DNA of 64,000 bases from Fragum whitleyi (Eukaryota > Mollusca > Bivalvia > Cardiida > Cardiidae), in NCBI GenBank assembly GCA_948146395.1, contig OX411547.1:30918614-30982613 (forward strand), written 5' to 3'. How positions within the stretch are numbered: position 1 is the stretch's first letter; the number at the start of each line of letters is the position of its first letter. Position numbers and translations under genes: made by a program. The notes under the pieces are model-generated. The model was not told the DNA's origin, made no database searches, and was given only the letters and a program-made list of their open reading frames with translations. Positions 1-11,697 of the stretch are shown in pieces.

Positions 1-970
1 CTCGCCATATCAGATTATTAAAAGTACATTTAAATCATAGTGTGACTTAAAAACCAATGTGCTGTCTTTAAAAGTGCCTTTAGTTAAAAGAATAGAAATG
101 TAAATTGGAATCCATGGCCTGTTGTTTGATTAGGATGGTGGCTTTGGAATCAGGAGGTGCCTGAGGATCAATTTATCTTGTCCAGATCAAATGAATTTTT
201 CTGAGCAAAAAAACAACAACTTAATGTTGCTCCTCTCTGTTACCGAGGTGTTTAAATGGGTATCTTTGAGAGTTGAAATACAGTGGCAGTCCAAGATGCA
301 GTGTTCCTGCAATCTTAATGATCAGTGGTTAAAATGTAGAGTCATGTGAATATGTAAGACATAAAAACCAGACTTTTAAAACTACCTTTTAAACAGCGTG
401 TTGTCCTTGCAAAAGCACTTAGCAAGTAAGAGTTTATAAAATCCTAACTTTCTTTCAAGCAAGTCCAGTAAACTTATATTTCTGTTATATCAGGACTTTG
501 TTTAGAGAGGAGGAATGATGGAGATGCAAGATAATTACGAGTGACATTGCTGGGGGCCTGCACTATGTGACAATGATACAAAGTAATTATTTATATTTGG
601 GAAATATATTTTTCTGGGATTGTTTCATTGATTTTGTCATAGGAATCATTTCCCCTAGGTAATTTTCTATTGACCTGCCACTTGCTTCCTGATTTGTTAT
701 TTATATCTGCTCATTTACTATGTAGGCAACAAAAAACTATTATAGATGAAAATACTGTATAGCCCAGACAATGGCATGACTAGACAATAGTTATGGGAGC
801 CTCTAAAGTCAGATTAAAACAAAATTCAAATGTGACCCATTGTGCTAAAAGGACCATCTTGGAAATACAAAAATTATTGACTGTGCACTGACTGGAGCCA
901 ACAAGCCACATAGTGCAATTTTTAGCTCAACTATTTTTTGAAAAAAAAAGACATTGTTTTAAACTTGGAA
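1..970. other. Non-coding stretch, no feature recognised
   Basis: AT-rich sequence with stops in all frames. I see no tandem structure, long hairpin, TIR pair or similarity to the repeat families found elsewhere in the window. Confidence 0.5.
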
Positions 971-971
971 T

Positions 972-1545
972 TAGTGTCTGTTGTATTTTTGTTGCTGTCT
1001 GTGTTGAATTTTTTATTGCCCCTGCGTTAATTTGTTGCTGTTTTCTCTTTTGTATTTGTTTTTTGTTGCTGCCCATTTTGTTGTTGCTACCTGTTGTTGC
1101 TGTCTGTGATGTATCTGCTGTTTCTGTCTGTGTTGTATTTGTTGTTACTGTCTGTGTTATATTTGTTTTTTTTTCCTGTATGTGTTGTTTTAGTTATTGT
1201 TTTCTTTCTTGTATTTGTTGTTACTGTCTGTGTTGAATCAGTGTAGTGTTTTGTCTTTCTTTTTGTGTTGTATTTACTGTTGCTATCTGTGTTGTATTTG
1301 GTGCTTTTTTCTGCTGTATTTGATGTTGATGTCTGTGTTGTGTTTTTCTTGCTATTTGTCATGTATTTACTGTTGCTATCTGTGTTATATTTGTTGCTGT
1401 TTTCTGTTGTATTTGATGTTGATGTCTGTCTTGAATTTGTTATTGTCTTCTTTCTTGTATTTGTCTTGATTTTGTTTTTGCTATCTCTGTTGTATTTGTT
1501 GTTGCTGTTTGTTTTGTATTTGTTATTCCCTTCTATACCAAAGGC
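972..1545. repeat. 24-bp minisatellite (TGTTGTATTTGTTGTTGCTG-like)
   Basis: About 24 degenerate copies of a 24-bp unit alternating TGTTGTATTTG and TTGNTGTCTG blocks. Because 24 is a multiple of 3, long frames stay open on both strands, including a 172-residue minus-strand frame made of Asn/Lys/Tyr/Thr/Asp/Ser repeats. I read those frames as by-products of the period. The array lies directly upstream of a truncated Helentron-like body (1,565-1,890), where intact relatives carry a GTCY microsatellite. Confidence 0.8.
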
Positions 1546-1564
1546 CAAAAATTGCTGGAAATTA

Positions 1565-1890
1565 TAGAACAAATTCATCTTCTTCTTAACCTTTGAGCCG
1601 ACCAATTTTTAACTTGACAGGGTCCATAATTATGTTCTTAAAATGTAGGTCTACCAAAGTTGTTAAAAGAATTCAATTCCATCAATAACTTGCGTTGCCA
1701 TGGTAAGAGAAAGGTTGAAAATTTACAAAAAATAAACAAAAAAATCAAATTGCAGTAGGACGAAATTAGTCTGTTTCTTTCAAAACTACCCTAAATGTAC
1801 ACCAAACAATCTTTTGTATTCATAACGTGGTTGACAAGTTATGAGTTGACTAACTTAGGTGAGCAATATAGGACCATCATGGGCATCTTG
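1565..1890 (+). mobile_element. Truncated Helentron-like element, family A (3' part)
   Basis: The body resembles 52,560-52,760: both run through GAGCC..CCAATTT, a 'ctaccaaagttgttaaaagaatt' -like block and a 'ttgccatgg' block. The end at 1,856-1,890 carries GGTGAGCAATATAGGACC followed by ATCTTG and a 20-base poly-T (1,891-1,910), which is the family A 3' end in degraded form. No 5' hairpin is visible; the upstream part is replaced by the 24-bp minisatellite. Confidence 0.6.
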
Positions 1891-1910
1891 TTTTTTTTTT
1901 TTTTTTTTTT

Positions 1911-2600
1911 GTTTCTCTCTGTGTTGCATTTGTTATTTTGTCATGATAAAACTACATCATTTTGTGATCACTCTTGTATAATTAGGGGCATTCTTTTAAA
2001 ATCTGCAATTTAATGATAACTATAAAAGAGCAGCATTATACTTCAAAGAAGATGACTTATTAAATACTTATTTGTATAATATTATTCATAATTATCAAAG
2101 GTTAAGGTCACAATCTTATATGAATTTTATTGTCAAAACCACTTTATGGCATATTGGATGATGAGACTTTAACAAAAAACCTGTTATTTATATGGAACTT
2201 TAACTAAAGCAATTTACTGCCATTTCATTATATAAAACAAAATTGAGAAGATTTTCTGTCAATTCTTCAGTAGTAATTGTTGTATTTTATTCACTTAGGT
2301 TTGGAATTATCTAAAATTGTAAACTATATGATAGGGTCAAATTATTTCTTTAAGCTTGACTTTGTGATACTTGAATGAACAAGACTATTAAATATTGCCC
2401 TGATTTGCTTCTGCTAAATCTTTAGATTAATGAAAAACTCTGTCAAGAAAAGAAAGGTTAAAAGAAAAGTCAGGTCATATTCTTTGGGAAAGAAGCTTTG
2501 CCATATATATATATGCATTTAATGTCTAAATTTCCTGCTGTTTAAAGAACATTTATATAACTTTTCTTTATTATGTCATTTATGTTGGCTGTTTTAGAAC
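1911..2600. other. Non-coding stretch, no feature recognised
   Basis: AT-rich, without a convincing frame, tandem repeat or inverted repeat. Confidence 0.45.
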
Positions 2601-2860
2601 AATTTAATGGAATGGTATCATTTAAGGAACATCCATGCCAAGTTTCATTGTAAGCAGCCAAATGGTTTGTAAGAACAAGATTTCTTAAAAATTTAAAATT
2701 GAAAATAAGCTCCACCCTGCCATGTCCAAGATCCTTAAATATTAGAAGAGGGTCACCCAAGGAGCATTTTGGATAAGTTTTGTAAAATTAACCCATTGGT
2801 TTGGGAGAAGGTTTTTAAAGGAAAATTTATTCACAGACGGATGGAATGATGAAGGCAGAG
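2600..2860 (-). mobile_element. Old Helentron-like fragment, reverse orientation
   Basis: Contains 'aaggaacatccatgccaag', 'gggtcacccaaggagcatt' and 'cacagacggatgg', in the order expected for the 5' half of a family A/D element on the minus strand (compare 19,090-19,200 and 43,290-43,380). Both ends are lost and the similarity is weak. Confidence 0.45.
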
Positions 2861-3316
2861 TGATGGACACAACATCAAGTACTGATTATGAAGTGTTATA
2901 CCTGTGAAGTTAAAGAAGCCAACCTGAAAAGTTCCTGACATCCCCCTCTTCTCTCCCTTCTTTGGTTTCCACCACTGTCAAAAGGGGAGTATGATTATTC
3001 TAGTTTGGAACTTAAAATACTGTAGCATCCAGTTGTGAACATTTAACGTTATGTGGCAAAAGTGCATTATAGCTATAGGATTTAAGTAAATGTTCACAAA
3101 TATTACGAAAGAGATGAAACCCTCCAAGTTTGTTTGTTGTCAGTGGGAATCCTAAGATATATATTTGAAGAACAAATCACCCATCAGTTAAAACCTCTTT
3201 AAAACATTATAAAGATCTACAGGAGTAGATAAAAGCTGTATAACTGACAGATTTGCAATAGTAAAAACATATAAAATAACAGATTAATCTTTGCGATCCA
3301 ATACATGTTGAGGGTG

Positions 3317-3382
3317 TCAGCGCAATATACTATTGTAAGTGCCTATAAACTTATAGGCACTTACAATGGTTTTGTACTGACC
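3317..3382. mobile_element. Hairpin MITE (GTAAGTGCCTATA type)
   Basis: Perfect 16-bp arms (3,332-3,347 and 3,352-3,367, core ATTGTAAGTGCCTATA) with a 4-base loop. Imperfect outer arms GTCAGCGCAATA and GTTTTGTACTGAC extend it. It belongs to the fold-back family also seen at 5.7, 6.8, 16.4, 16.8, 17.1, 32.7, 36.6, 39.1 and 41.3 kb. Confidence 0.8.
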
Positions 3383-3671
3383 TCTTGATATACATTTTAA
3401 ACTTGTAAAATGTAAACATTCAATTAATTTTTGGTTGAATCAGCTCATTGCTTCTTTGAGCAATCCTTCATTTATATCATTGCTAACAATTGGATTATGG
3501 TTTGAGAAAGCAAAACAAAGCATATCACTTATCTCTTAACAATTGGCTCCTGTAATTGTACCCACTGCCATGCCTTGCTTTGCTCTTGGGCTGGAAATGA
3601 ATAATCATTTTGCCAAACACTCCAGTATTATATTGAGTCACTTTGGGCAACATAATTTTAAAATCGACTTA

Positions 3672-4116
3672 TTATGCCCCCCCTTCAAAGAAGAGGGGGT
3701 ATATTGCTTTGCACTTGTTGGTCGGTCCGTTGCTTGGTCAGTCCGTCTGTAGACCATTTTTTGTTTGGTTTAAAACTATTTATTTTACATTGATTGGGAA
3801 ACAAGTTCTTACAACTTAGATTAATCCCTCTTGATTCTGTTTCCTGGAAAATTCACCAGTACTCATGCCGAATGTGCGGGCCAATGAAAGAACCAAGATC
3901 GATAGACCATTTTTTGTCCAGAGCATATCTCAAAAAGTATGCAAGCTAGAATCACGAAACTTCACAGGTGGATAAATCTCATTGAAGAAAAGTGCAGTGC
4001 ACAAGAATCATAACTCAACTCATCATATTATGTGAGTTAATTCCCTTTGTTGATTTACAAAGAATTGGCTATTTACCGACTTTTATGGGGGCGTAAATGT
4101 TTTAGAAACATCTCTT
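3672..4116 (+). mobile_element. Helentron-like element, family B/C (TATGCCCCCC start)
   Basis: Starts with the hairpin TTATGCCCCCCCTTC / GAAGAGGGGGTATA, then a diverged GGTCSGTCCGTTGC microsatellite. The body shares a 'gagcatatctc..aaagtat' block with the 48.9-49.3 kb element. It ends in GGGGGCGTAAATGTTTTAG AAACATCTCTT, a stem-loop then CTT. Length about 445 bp; no coding capacity. Confidence 0.7.
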
Positions 4117-4393
4117 CTTAAAGATGTTTTACATGCTGCAAAAAGTGATTGTATATAGGTATAACCTTCTCAATCAGAAGATTCTTTCAGTTCATCTTTT
4201 ATTTTTGTATGTCTGTCTGTTTGCCCATTTCTTGTTAACTATTCTACTACAACTATTGATGGATTTTCATGAAACTTTCACAGAATGTTACTGATCATGT
4301 GACCTTGCACATATTGTTGCCATCCTGTTAAATTCCTTTCGTTGGGTAAATTGCGAAAATGGTTCCCTTATTTAAAGCATATAATCATAATTG

Positions 4394-4641
4394 TTAACCC
4401 TTGTCATACCTTCAACACGGAATATTTCTGCTTTGGCAGGAGCTATAGACAAACATCAGTCTGCACATATGTGCAGTCTGATGTTAGTCTACACCACCTA
4501 TTTCTCACTTTCAAACCAGAATTGTCAATAGGTTTAGTTTTTCAAATAAAAATTGACATTCAGTTGGGACTTTCAGTGCCTTTACCCTTTGATTTTGATG
4601 AAAATTTTTAGCCAAAGTTCATTCAGCATGACAAGGGTTAA
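4394..4641. mobile_element. piggyBac-type MITE, family P (TTAACCCTTGTCAT)
   Basis: 248-bp element bounded by TTAACCCTTGTCAT and its complement ending AGCATGACAAGGGTTAA. TTAA at both ends followed by CCC fits the piggyBac rule (TTAA target, CCC-starting TIR), so I infer a non-autonomous piggyBac-like element. It contains an internal palindrome around TGCACATATGTGCA. Sister copies lie at 25.8, 26.4, 26.6, 38.3 and 42.1 kb. Confidence 0.8.
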
Positions 4642-4649
4642 TATGCTGC

Positions 4650-5700
4650 TGCTGCAAAACTTCAGAAAGACTATCCACTTATATATCTAGGAAAAGGTAC
4701 AAGTTGAAAGCCTAGTAGAAAATGCCGTTCTTGTGGCTTTGTTCCAGGGAAACATCAAACAATCACACTGCTACCTGACTAATTACTTGCATGTACATCT
4801 GTGTACTAAATATGAAAGGCTTTTTGAGGTCAGGATTTGTCTGATGGTTACTGTTGAAATATTGTTGGACATAAACCAGTCTTGCGTTCAGGATGAAAAT
4901 GTTAGCGAAACTCTTTCAAAATGATTCCTTGCTTGCACGCGTGTTCTCGTGCAAAGCGGGGTATCATCTCAAAGCGCTAGCAAAACGTTTTTACATCCTG
5001 AACACAGGGCTGGTTTTCATTCTGGAAAAAAATCTTTCCAAAATTTCACTAAGTAAAAATCAAAGGGCTGAAGGCTCTGAAAGACAAAGTCCTTTGCCAA
5101 GATTTCTGGTGAAAAATAAGGCAATACAATAATATGAAAAGGTGGTGTAGACTTAGATCAGACTACACATATGTGCAGGTTGATCTTTGTCTTTATTATG
5201 AAATATTGAATAATTCTATACAGCACTGAAAACAAATAATGGATAAAAAGATCTTTTCAGCATGCAAACAAACAGCATTGCAAAGATTCAACTGCCCTGC
5301 GATTTCAGGATGACAAAACTGTGCAAATTGTTTGCAAGTTATGTTTGGCTTGCATGCAAGTGCACATGCAAAATAGGGTATAATTTGCATTCAGCTTGCA
5401 CTGATTTGTGGCCCTGAAAGCAGGGCAGGATTAAGACAGCTAGTTTTGCCCAGACAGACTAAACAGTCATACTTGCAAATTTGTTTTTGTGGTAGATAAA
5501 TGAGAAACAAATCTTTTCATCAAATCAGAAAACTCAAATCTTGATTTATACATGTTAAAAAATCATTGCTTATGTCTCACCTTTTTAAAGGCTCATTGAA
5601 AGACAGGATGTATTATGTGATCAACTCTGGCAATTTGCGTCTAGCAGTTGGGCATTGTTCACTTTGATGATGGCATAACTCTGTTACCTTTATTCGAGTG
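4650..5700. other. Non-coding stretch with one isolated hairpin
   Basis: No gene recognised. At 5,145-5,195 there is an imperfect hairpin centred on CACATATGTGC, flanked by 'agatcagac' and 'gttgatctt'. This is the same core found inside the family P MITEs, here without their TTAACCC ends. Confidence 0.5.
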
Positions 5701-5702
5701 TT

Positions 5703-5764
5703 CAGTGCAAGAATGTTCTAAGTGTATATACAATGTATATACACTTAGTACACGCTTGCGCTAA
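5703..5764. mobile_element. Hairpin MITE (CTAAGTGTATATAC type)
   Basis: Perfect 14-bp arms CTAAGTGTATATAC (5,718-5,731) and complement (5,735-5,748) with a 3-base loop. Imperfect outer arms AGTGCAAGAATG and CACGCTTGCGCT flank it. Close relative at 16,403-16,467. Confidence 0.75.
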
Positions 5765-5883
5765 ACCCTCGTTATGGCCAATTGACTTTAAACTTGGCAG
5801 TTATGTTCCTCTCTTGATAACTGAGTTCATTGCACAAGAACCGTTTCTGTACCTAACTCAATTTTTGAGTTATTTAAGGGTGA

Positions 5884-6017
5884 AGAGAGTAATGTTGATT
5901 TCATTGAGGTATGAAACTAAAAGCCTAATCACACTGTATGAATACACAAAGTGGATTCATACATAAGTGTGAAAAGGTTTTTAGTGTCATACCTCATTGA
6001 ATCAACAATTACTCTCT
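5884..6017. mobile_element. Large fold-back element, about 55-bp arms
   Basis: The left arm reads 'agagagtaatgttgatttc', 'attgaggtatgaaactaaa', 'cacactgtatgaat'. The right arm is its complement with a few mismatches, ending 'caacaattactctct'. The loop is about 11 bases. It is probably a hairpin MITE; I see no other copy in the window. Confidence 0.75.
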
Positions 6018-6661
6018 TCATCTCTTATGATTTAATATCATTAAGCAAAAAGTATGAAGATTTATCAACATAGGGACAGTTTTCTTTTGGAACTACTTTT
6101 TGCGGAAGCTTAAAGAATTATAAGCTGTGTAATCAAAATTGTGTTCATTGATAATTAAAATGCAATTTTTTAGCCAATCAGAATGCATGAAATCTAATGG
6201 AATCAACTAGAATTAAATTATTTTCCTTTGTGTCGTTTTTCATACTTGGACATCCAGCAGAGTGATGAGGCATCTTGTGACAATTTGCCACCTTGTTAGA
6301 AAATATTTTCTCAATCTATCAAACTGAATGGTGGACATACATAACCATACAGTGGAACAATTTTAATGGCTAGTACAATAAGTTTGGCAAAATGATTATT
6401 TTGAATGTTTCTTGACTAATTATCAGTGAAAAATTGCTTTCACTGGTGTACTATGTTTAGATTGATGAAATCTTTTGGCAGAAAATTGGGTGGAAATGAT
6501 AGACATAACATACATTTTCTTCAGGTTACCGTAGTCTGCTAAAAATGTCAAATATAATTATTATTAACCAAAATATTACATTGTAATAATATGGAGAAAC
6601 TATGTGCATTAGCATGCTAGTGCATTGGGTATTGTCCCTACTTAGACCATTATGATTTCTT

Positions 6662-6744
6662 ATTGTATAATATTAATTCAAAATCCATTCATAAATATAG
6701 GATTCCTATATTTATGAATGGATTTTGAATTAATTTCATACAAT
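6662..6744. mobile_element. Near-perfect fold-back element
   Basis: The inner arms (from ATTAATTCAAAATCCATTCA on the left) are essentially perfect for over 30 bp and meet with almost no loop at 6,702-6,703. Outer arms TTGTATAA and TTCATACAA extend the stem to about 40 bp. Confidence 0.8.
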
Positions 6745-6772
6745 CTAATTAAAACAACTCAATTAGTAGATT

Positions 6773-6840
6773 AATGGCTCAGTCTGAAACAGTTGTCAAT
6801 AAACACATAGGCAGTTACAACTGTTTCAGATTGAGCCATT
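6773..6840. mobile_element. Hairpin MITE (GGCTCAG..CAGTTGTAACTGCC subtype)
   Basis: Arms ATGGCTCAGTCTGAAACAG and CTGTTTCAGATTGAGCCAT frame an asymmetric centre where the left copy of the GTAACTGCCTAT block is shortened. Flanks are TTAA on the left and TTGA on the right. Best-preserved relative: 41,272-41,343. Confidence 0.8.
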
Positions 6841-6939
6841 GAGATATGCTATTTAAGGGAATTATTTCCATATCTCAAAGGTCATGATTGCAATTAGGGC
6901 CAAGCTCAATTATTTGTCAGTAGCATGACTCTATGTATA

Positions 6940-7276
6940 TTAAAGCCTCCGTCTGCGTTAAGAGAAAAAAATCACTCTTTCTTGAACATTCTTTGAATAT
7001 TTTTTCTTGATTTAGTCTTATGAAAGTTGACTTACATAAAAATACAAATCGATCGACAAATGGTGGCTTTCAAATTGGAGTCTGGGCAGTTGCGGGTCAT
7101 AAATATTCATCAAGTTAGGCCTATATTTAGATCATCGCGTCATAATCATTTGCATTATCTGAATGACAAATTCAAGCTTATCTTTGAGAATAAAAGTCTA
7201 GTTTTTGTGGACATAGTCGTCTGAGATCATTGTCTTGCGTTTTGGAAATGTTCACCAACACAGACGGAGACTTTAA
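6940..7276. mobile_element. TIR element (TTAAAGYCTCCGTCTGYGTT)
   Basis: 337-bp element with 20-bp TIRs: TTAAAGCCTCCGTCTGCGTT on the left, complement of TTAAAGTCTCCGTCTGTGTT on the right (two transitions). A 65-codon frame at 7,027-7,224 resembles no family I know. The ends fit either a TTAA or a TA target duplication. Non-autonomous DNA transposon of unclear superfamily. Confidence 0.75.
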
Positions 7277-7720
7277 TGTTTAAAGAAAGATTTCAAAATG
7301 ATTTGGCGCATGTGTACCCATCAAGGTGTCAAAATACCATTTTTAAAAAGCAATTGCTTCTATGTCAAAGGTCAAGGTCACATTTTAAGGTCACATGTAT
7401 GAAGAATAAAAAGAATTGTCCCTCTAGACAAACATTTAAGTTTAAATCTTAGATTGTCACAGTATTAAAATCTTCCAAAGAGACAAGGTTTTAGGGTAGA
7501 CAATTTTGAATATAAAACTATCTGTTATACGACTTCCACCGGGTTTATGTCATGACTTTATCCCGTCTAATCGGTAAAGACCTATTATTGTATTCCCAAA
7601 CGGACCAAATTTACGAATGTCTCCTGTCTCTGTTTAGGATTTCAGCCTATCAAAATAAATTTGCCCTTTCGAGTTAGGCGACAATGAAGTGACATTTCAG
7701 CTTTCGCTGGACAATAGGAA

Positions 7721-7942
7721 TTAACCCTTTCCTGCAACAAAATTTTGGACCTGTCCAAATTCAAAGGTTTTGCAGATGAAAATTTGAAGCGGATTTAATT
7801 TGAAAAATAACCATTCATTAAGATAGAAAATAGTGTGGAAAAAGAAGAAGTTGCTTGTCAGAAGCAATTTCTTCTTTTTATGCCCCCGTATCAAGAGATC
7901 GGGGGCATATTGTTTTACTCATGTCCGTCTGTCTGTCTGTCC

Positions 7943-7980
<38 letters not shown>

Positions 7981-8272
7981 GAGTCCGTCCGTCCGAAAAC
8001 TTAACCAAACTTAACCTTTGCCAATATCTTCAAGCCTATTCAAGATACAAGGCTCATGTTTGGCACGATGATAGATCTCAATGATCTGCATCTGCTGATA
8101 CCAAAGTCAAGGTCATGTGACAAGGTCAAGGTCATCTGTCAAGGTCAAACTTTGAAAAAAAATGCTGTGACGGGGGCATTAGTGTTTCACAAACACATCT
8201 TGTTTCACAATGTTTTCTCAATCATAAAATCACAGGCATGTAAAAAGCAGGGATTAAACAGTAAAGGGTTAA
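7721..8272. mobile_element. MITE family Q (TTAACCCTTTCCTGC), interrupted
   Basis: Begins TTAACCCTTTCCTGC and ends GTAAAGGGTTAA, with an inner hairpin 'gaagttgcttgtc / gaagcaatttctt'. It is split by a 325-bp Helentron-like insertion (7,878-8,202). Removing that gives about 227 bp, matching uninterrupted sisters at 22,350, 25,462 and 30,828. TTAA-CCC ends again suggest piggyBac-type mobility. Confidence 0.85.
7878..8202 (+). mobile_element. Helentron-like element, family B (TATGCCCCCG), complete
   Basis: 5' hairpin TATGCCCCCGTATC / GATCGGGGGCATA, then a long GTCT/GTCC microsatellite (7,922-7,995), a body with three 'aaggtca' blocks, and the 3' stem-loop GTGTTTCAC AAACAC followed by ATCTTG. The intact MITE site has six T (30,979); the filled site has five T on the left and three on the right. 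This fits insertion within a T-run without a conventional target duplication, as described for Helentrons. Confidence 0.85.
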
Positions 8273-8279
8273 GGCAGTC

Positions 8280-10130
8280 CCTATTATTGTAGTACTATCC
8301 AGATATTTGGTATTATGAGGGTCTGTGTGTGAGATTTCCAACAATTTTATTTTGATTATCCTGTCGAATTTAAACTGAATTTGTTTAAAATAAAAAATGC
8401 TATTTTAGGCTCAAATGTTTTGGGAAAAAAAGCAAAAACTTTTTGTTGTCACCCTGTCAGTATATATTTATAGGCGCCCATGTAGGCAAAATAGTTGGTG
8501 ACATAAATTTTACCTTATCAGCTGTTATTGAAGATAACCTGAGACCCGTTTTACTTGAAAACAAAAAATTAATCTTTAGTCAAAATCACAAATTATTCCT
8601 GATGTTTTTTTTCACTGTCACAATATCTCATTGGAATTGTCTAAGTTAGAAGACTATTCGAATGAGAGGATGCATTGTAGTATTCCATATTTAGTTACTG
8701 CTGTAGAAGCAACTTTAATTTTTGAATTATACAAAAAATTATTATAAGATGCTTGTTAAAATATCTCCCTGAAACTTGATATGTGTATTCTCAGGAGTGA
8801 TCCACACTATAAGGGGGAATAATTAAGAATATTTTTTGATAGAATTAAGTCCCTTTTTCAACTTCATTTTTTTCACTATCATGGACCTGCAGCCAAGAAT
8901 GGTATTCACTTGTAGTGCTTAATTTCTTCATTTCAAATCAGTTTCACTCGAGTCTATTCCACAAGTATTAGGTTTAAAGGCAGGCATTGTAGGCTAAGAC
9001 CAAACTGCATGTCTGTGCAGACTGATCTTAGTCTATGCTATCTGCCAAAGCTCTTTGTATACTTTGAAAATGTCTTGAACTGCATGTAAAGGGTTAAGAG
9101 TTTTCACAATTACATTGCAACTAAAGTTGTAAATGCATGATAAGACGATCATTCTCCATCATGAAAACTACCCAACCTATCTATCTTGGCATCCTAGCAG
9201 TTCCATAGATGGTCCACCTGAGCAAATGAGAGTTAAGGTAGTGGACCTGTAATATTTCTGCAACATTTCGGGAGTAAAGAACTTTAAAGGTGTTAACCGA
9301 GGTTTCTTAATTATTTCATTAAAACCAAAACTTCATAACCACAGTCTGAATAAACTGTAGGTACAATGCTTGAGCAGCTATGATTAACATTTTTTCATCA
9401 TAGTTGATGTCCTTTAATTTTGTCTTTCAGTTTCAAAGACAAAGGAACCATTGTTTCTGCAATTAAAGCAAGTCAATGACCAGGGAAATGGTTAACGTAA
9501 TTTGTGTGGAAAGAAACAGGTCCTTCTAACCATGGATTCGGTTTTATTGAATTACATCAGTCCATTTAGGGTAATTAGTGTTTAAATACACAAAAATGAG
9601 GTTCAGAATATCTGCTTTTCTGTCCTGACACGTGCCTTCAACTGCGGTTGCTGGTGATTAATGGGCTTGTGAGTAGAGCTACAGATAGAAGAGGGATTTT
9701 GGATTTTATAGTAATTATTTGAAAATGCTTACACAAGCCAAAGATTGTGGGTACTCATTGGAATCGTCTCATTGAGACGATTCAAATGAGTACCCACAAC
9801 ATAGGGTTTCATGGAGGAATTAAGATATTAGACTTAGGTGTTACCAACTTTTTTCTGCACCTCTGAACAGTACTTCATTCTAGAAATAGTTTTACAGTGC
9901 ATATATTGTGGTGGAGCAGGATGCATTGCAGACTTATTTTCACTTCATCTGCAGTTGTATAAAAGGTTACCATTGGTTACATCAAATGAAACAACAAGCC
10001 TGATTGGTTGAAATGTCTTCCAGTCTATATTTTAGTAATTGTAAACTGTTATATGCAATTAGGCAAAGATGATTTTTAAGATGATACTAAGATCTAATTG
10101 TAAGAATTAGAATTTAAAAAAATGACTTTG
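8280..10130. other. Non-coding stretch with scattered repeat fragments
   Basis: No gene recognised. Contents: a TGCATGTCTGTGCAG hairpin at about 8,996-9,057 near a closing GGGTTAA (9,090), a family R MITE end at about 9,233-9,330 ('aaggtagtggacctgtaat', 'gaggtttcttaat'), and the hairpin at 9,745-9,799. Confidence 0.5.
9745..9799. mobile_element. Hairpin (GTGGGTACTCATT type)
   Basis: Arms TTGTGGGTACTCATT and AATGAGTACCCACAA with inner AATCGTCTC / GAGACGATT, nearly no loop and one mismatch. The following 'catagggtttcat' also follows the related hairpin at 38,108-38,160, so the repeat unit extends past the hairpin. Confidence 0.75.
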
Positions 10131-10136
10131 ATGGAA

Positions 10137-10396
10137 TTTTTTTGTATTAATAGAACAGGTGCATATTGTTTTTGACTGTCTGTTGGTAAGTTGAATGTCT
10201 CCCAAAATCTTTACCATTAGCCATAACTTTTGATTGGTAAGATATAGAACCTTCATATTTCACATGAGTATTAATAGTGACAAGACCTTTCTATCGGTTC
10301 CAAGGTCATCTGTCAAGGTCATTTTGCTAGGTTGAATATGTTGAATTTTTTGAAAATGGCAGTGGCAGGGGCATTAGTGTTTAATATACACATCGT
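10137..10396 (+). mobile_element. Degraded Helentron-like element, family B
   Basis: Shares 'gcatattgtttttgactgtc', 'aaggtcatctgtcaaggtc' and the terminal 'ggggcattagtgttta' with 7,878-8,202. The final stem-loop is altered to AATATACACATCGTG and the 5' hairpin is lost. Confidence 0.65.
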
Positions 10397-11697
10397 GTAT
10401 AAAGAGGTTTGAGGCAATTGTTCTCCAACTTGAAATGTACTGTTACAGGAAGTCTGTCTTTCATTCCATGCAACATACTTCAATCTATCTGTTGAAGCAT
10501 CTTTCTGTTAGTATGAGCAAATAAGAGAAATATTATGGATTTGTGTCAGTTGTAAATTATAAATCTACTTTTCGCAGTGGGAAATATATAACACAGAATT
10601 TTGTAATATATATAATATTTTAATTTAAACTTGATGAGAAATTAAAACTATGTCATTAGCTTTAACTTTGGCATATAATAGTTTTGCCTGTGACAATTTG
10701 ATCTAGAACCTTCAGAGCATAAAAAAGTCAAGGTTATGAGTCGAGATCAAATGTGGTGAAAAGCAGTATTTTCAAACAAAAAGTTATAATCAACAAAAGA
10801 TTTAATGTGACTTAGAAATTTTATTTTACTACTTATTTCAATATTCATGTATCAAATCACTGTTTTTAAGTTGGAATGCGGAGCAATTCCAACTTAGATT
10901 TAACAAAACCGCAAAATGAACACAAGATAATTTCATTTCGGGTTTTTTAATAACACATATCACGTGAACAGGATGTGAATACACTTCGGCCTATTTTGTA
11001 TATCTCGACTTGACACAGACATAGTTAATTACACCAAAAAGTAATAATGTTGTACAATTACACAACTATCACTTCATGTATATTATTAACACGCTTATTT
11101 ATGTTTTAAATGATATTTATTGAAAGGTGCGTACGAATTTACAAGTATCACATGTTTGCATTACTATATTTGGAAATCATGTGATAAGTCAAGTTAAAAA
11201 AGTCAGCTATTGACAATTGCACAAGCCAATCACGTGGTCTACTTATTTGGTATAGTCCAACCAGGGTATTCGAAAACGCGGGAAAATATGGTATAGCCAT
11301 GAGTAGGGGTGGACTGAAATGAAATTTAACAAGCGTGAGATAACGGTACTTAATTACAAATGTAATCACCTGTATTCTGAAACAGTAAAGAAACTCATCA
11401 AGTAAAACACTTTTTTTCTCCCAATCGATATTACATGTTTTTTGTCGTTTCAATTTTGGTTTCTTCATGATGAAATCGGTTTCGAAATCATGTTACTTTT
11501 ACGCTATAACACATGACGTTTACAGATGTTGTTCAAAGGGTTGCACGCAATTGTATACATTCCAGTAGTTTTGTGTTTCTGTGATCCTTCAGTATAGCGC
11601 AAAGACCGTGACAGCAAGAAAATTGTTGGTCCCAATTTCTCTATATTAAACTCGTCGAAAGTCTGTTTATAAACATTCAGATAGCATGGTTTATTAT

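Noticed and set aside
1087..1605. 172-residue minus-strand frame rich in Asn, Lys, Tyr, Thr and Ser
   Set aside because: It is the translation of a 24-bp minisatellite. Frames are open on both strands purely because 24 is divisible by 3, and no signal or domain is present.
7922..7995. GTCT/GTCC runs as independent microsatellite loci
   Set aside because: In each case they sit at the same place behind the 5' hairpin of a Helentron-like element, so they are part of the element.
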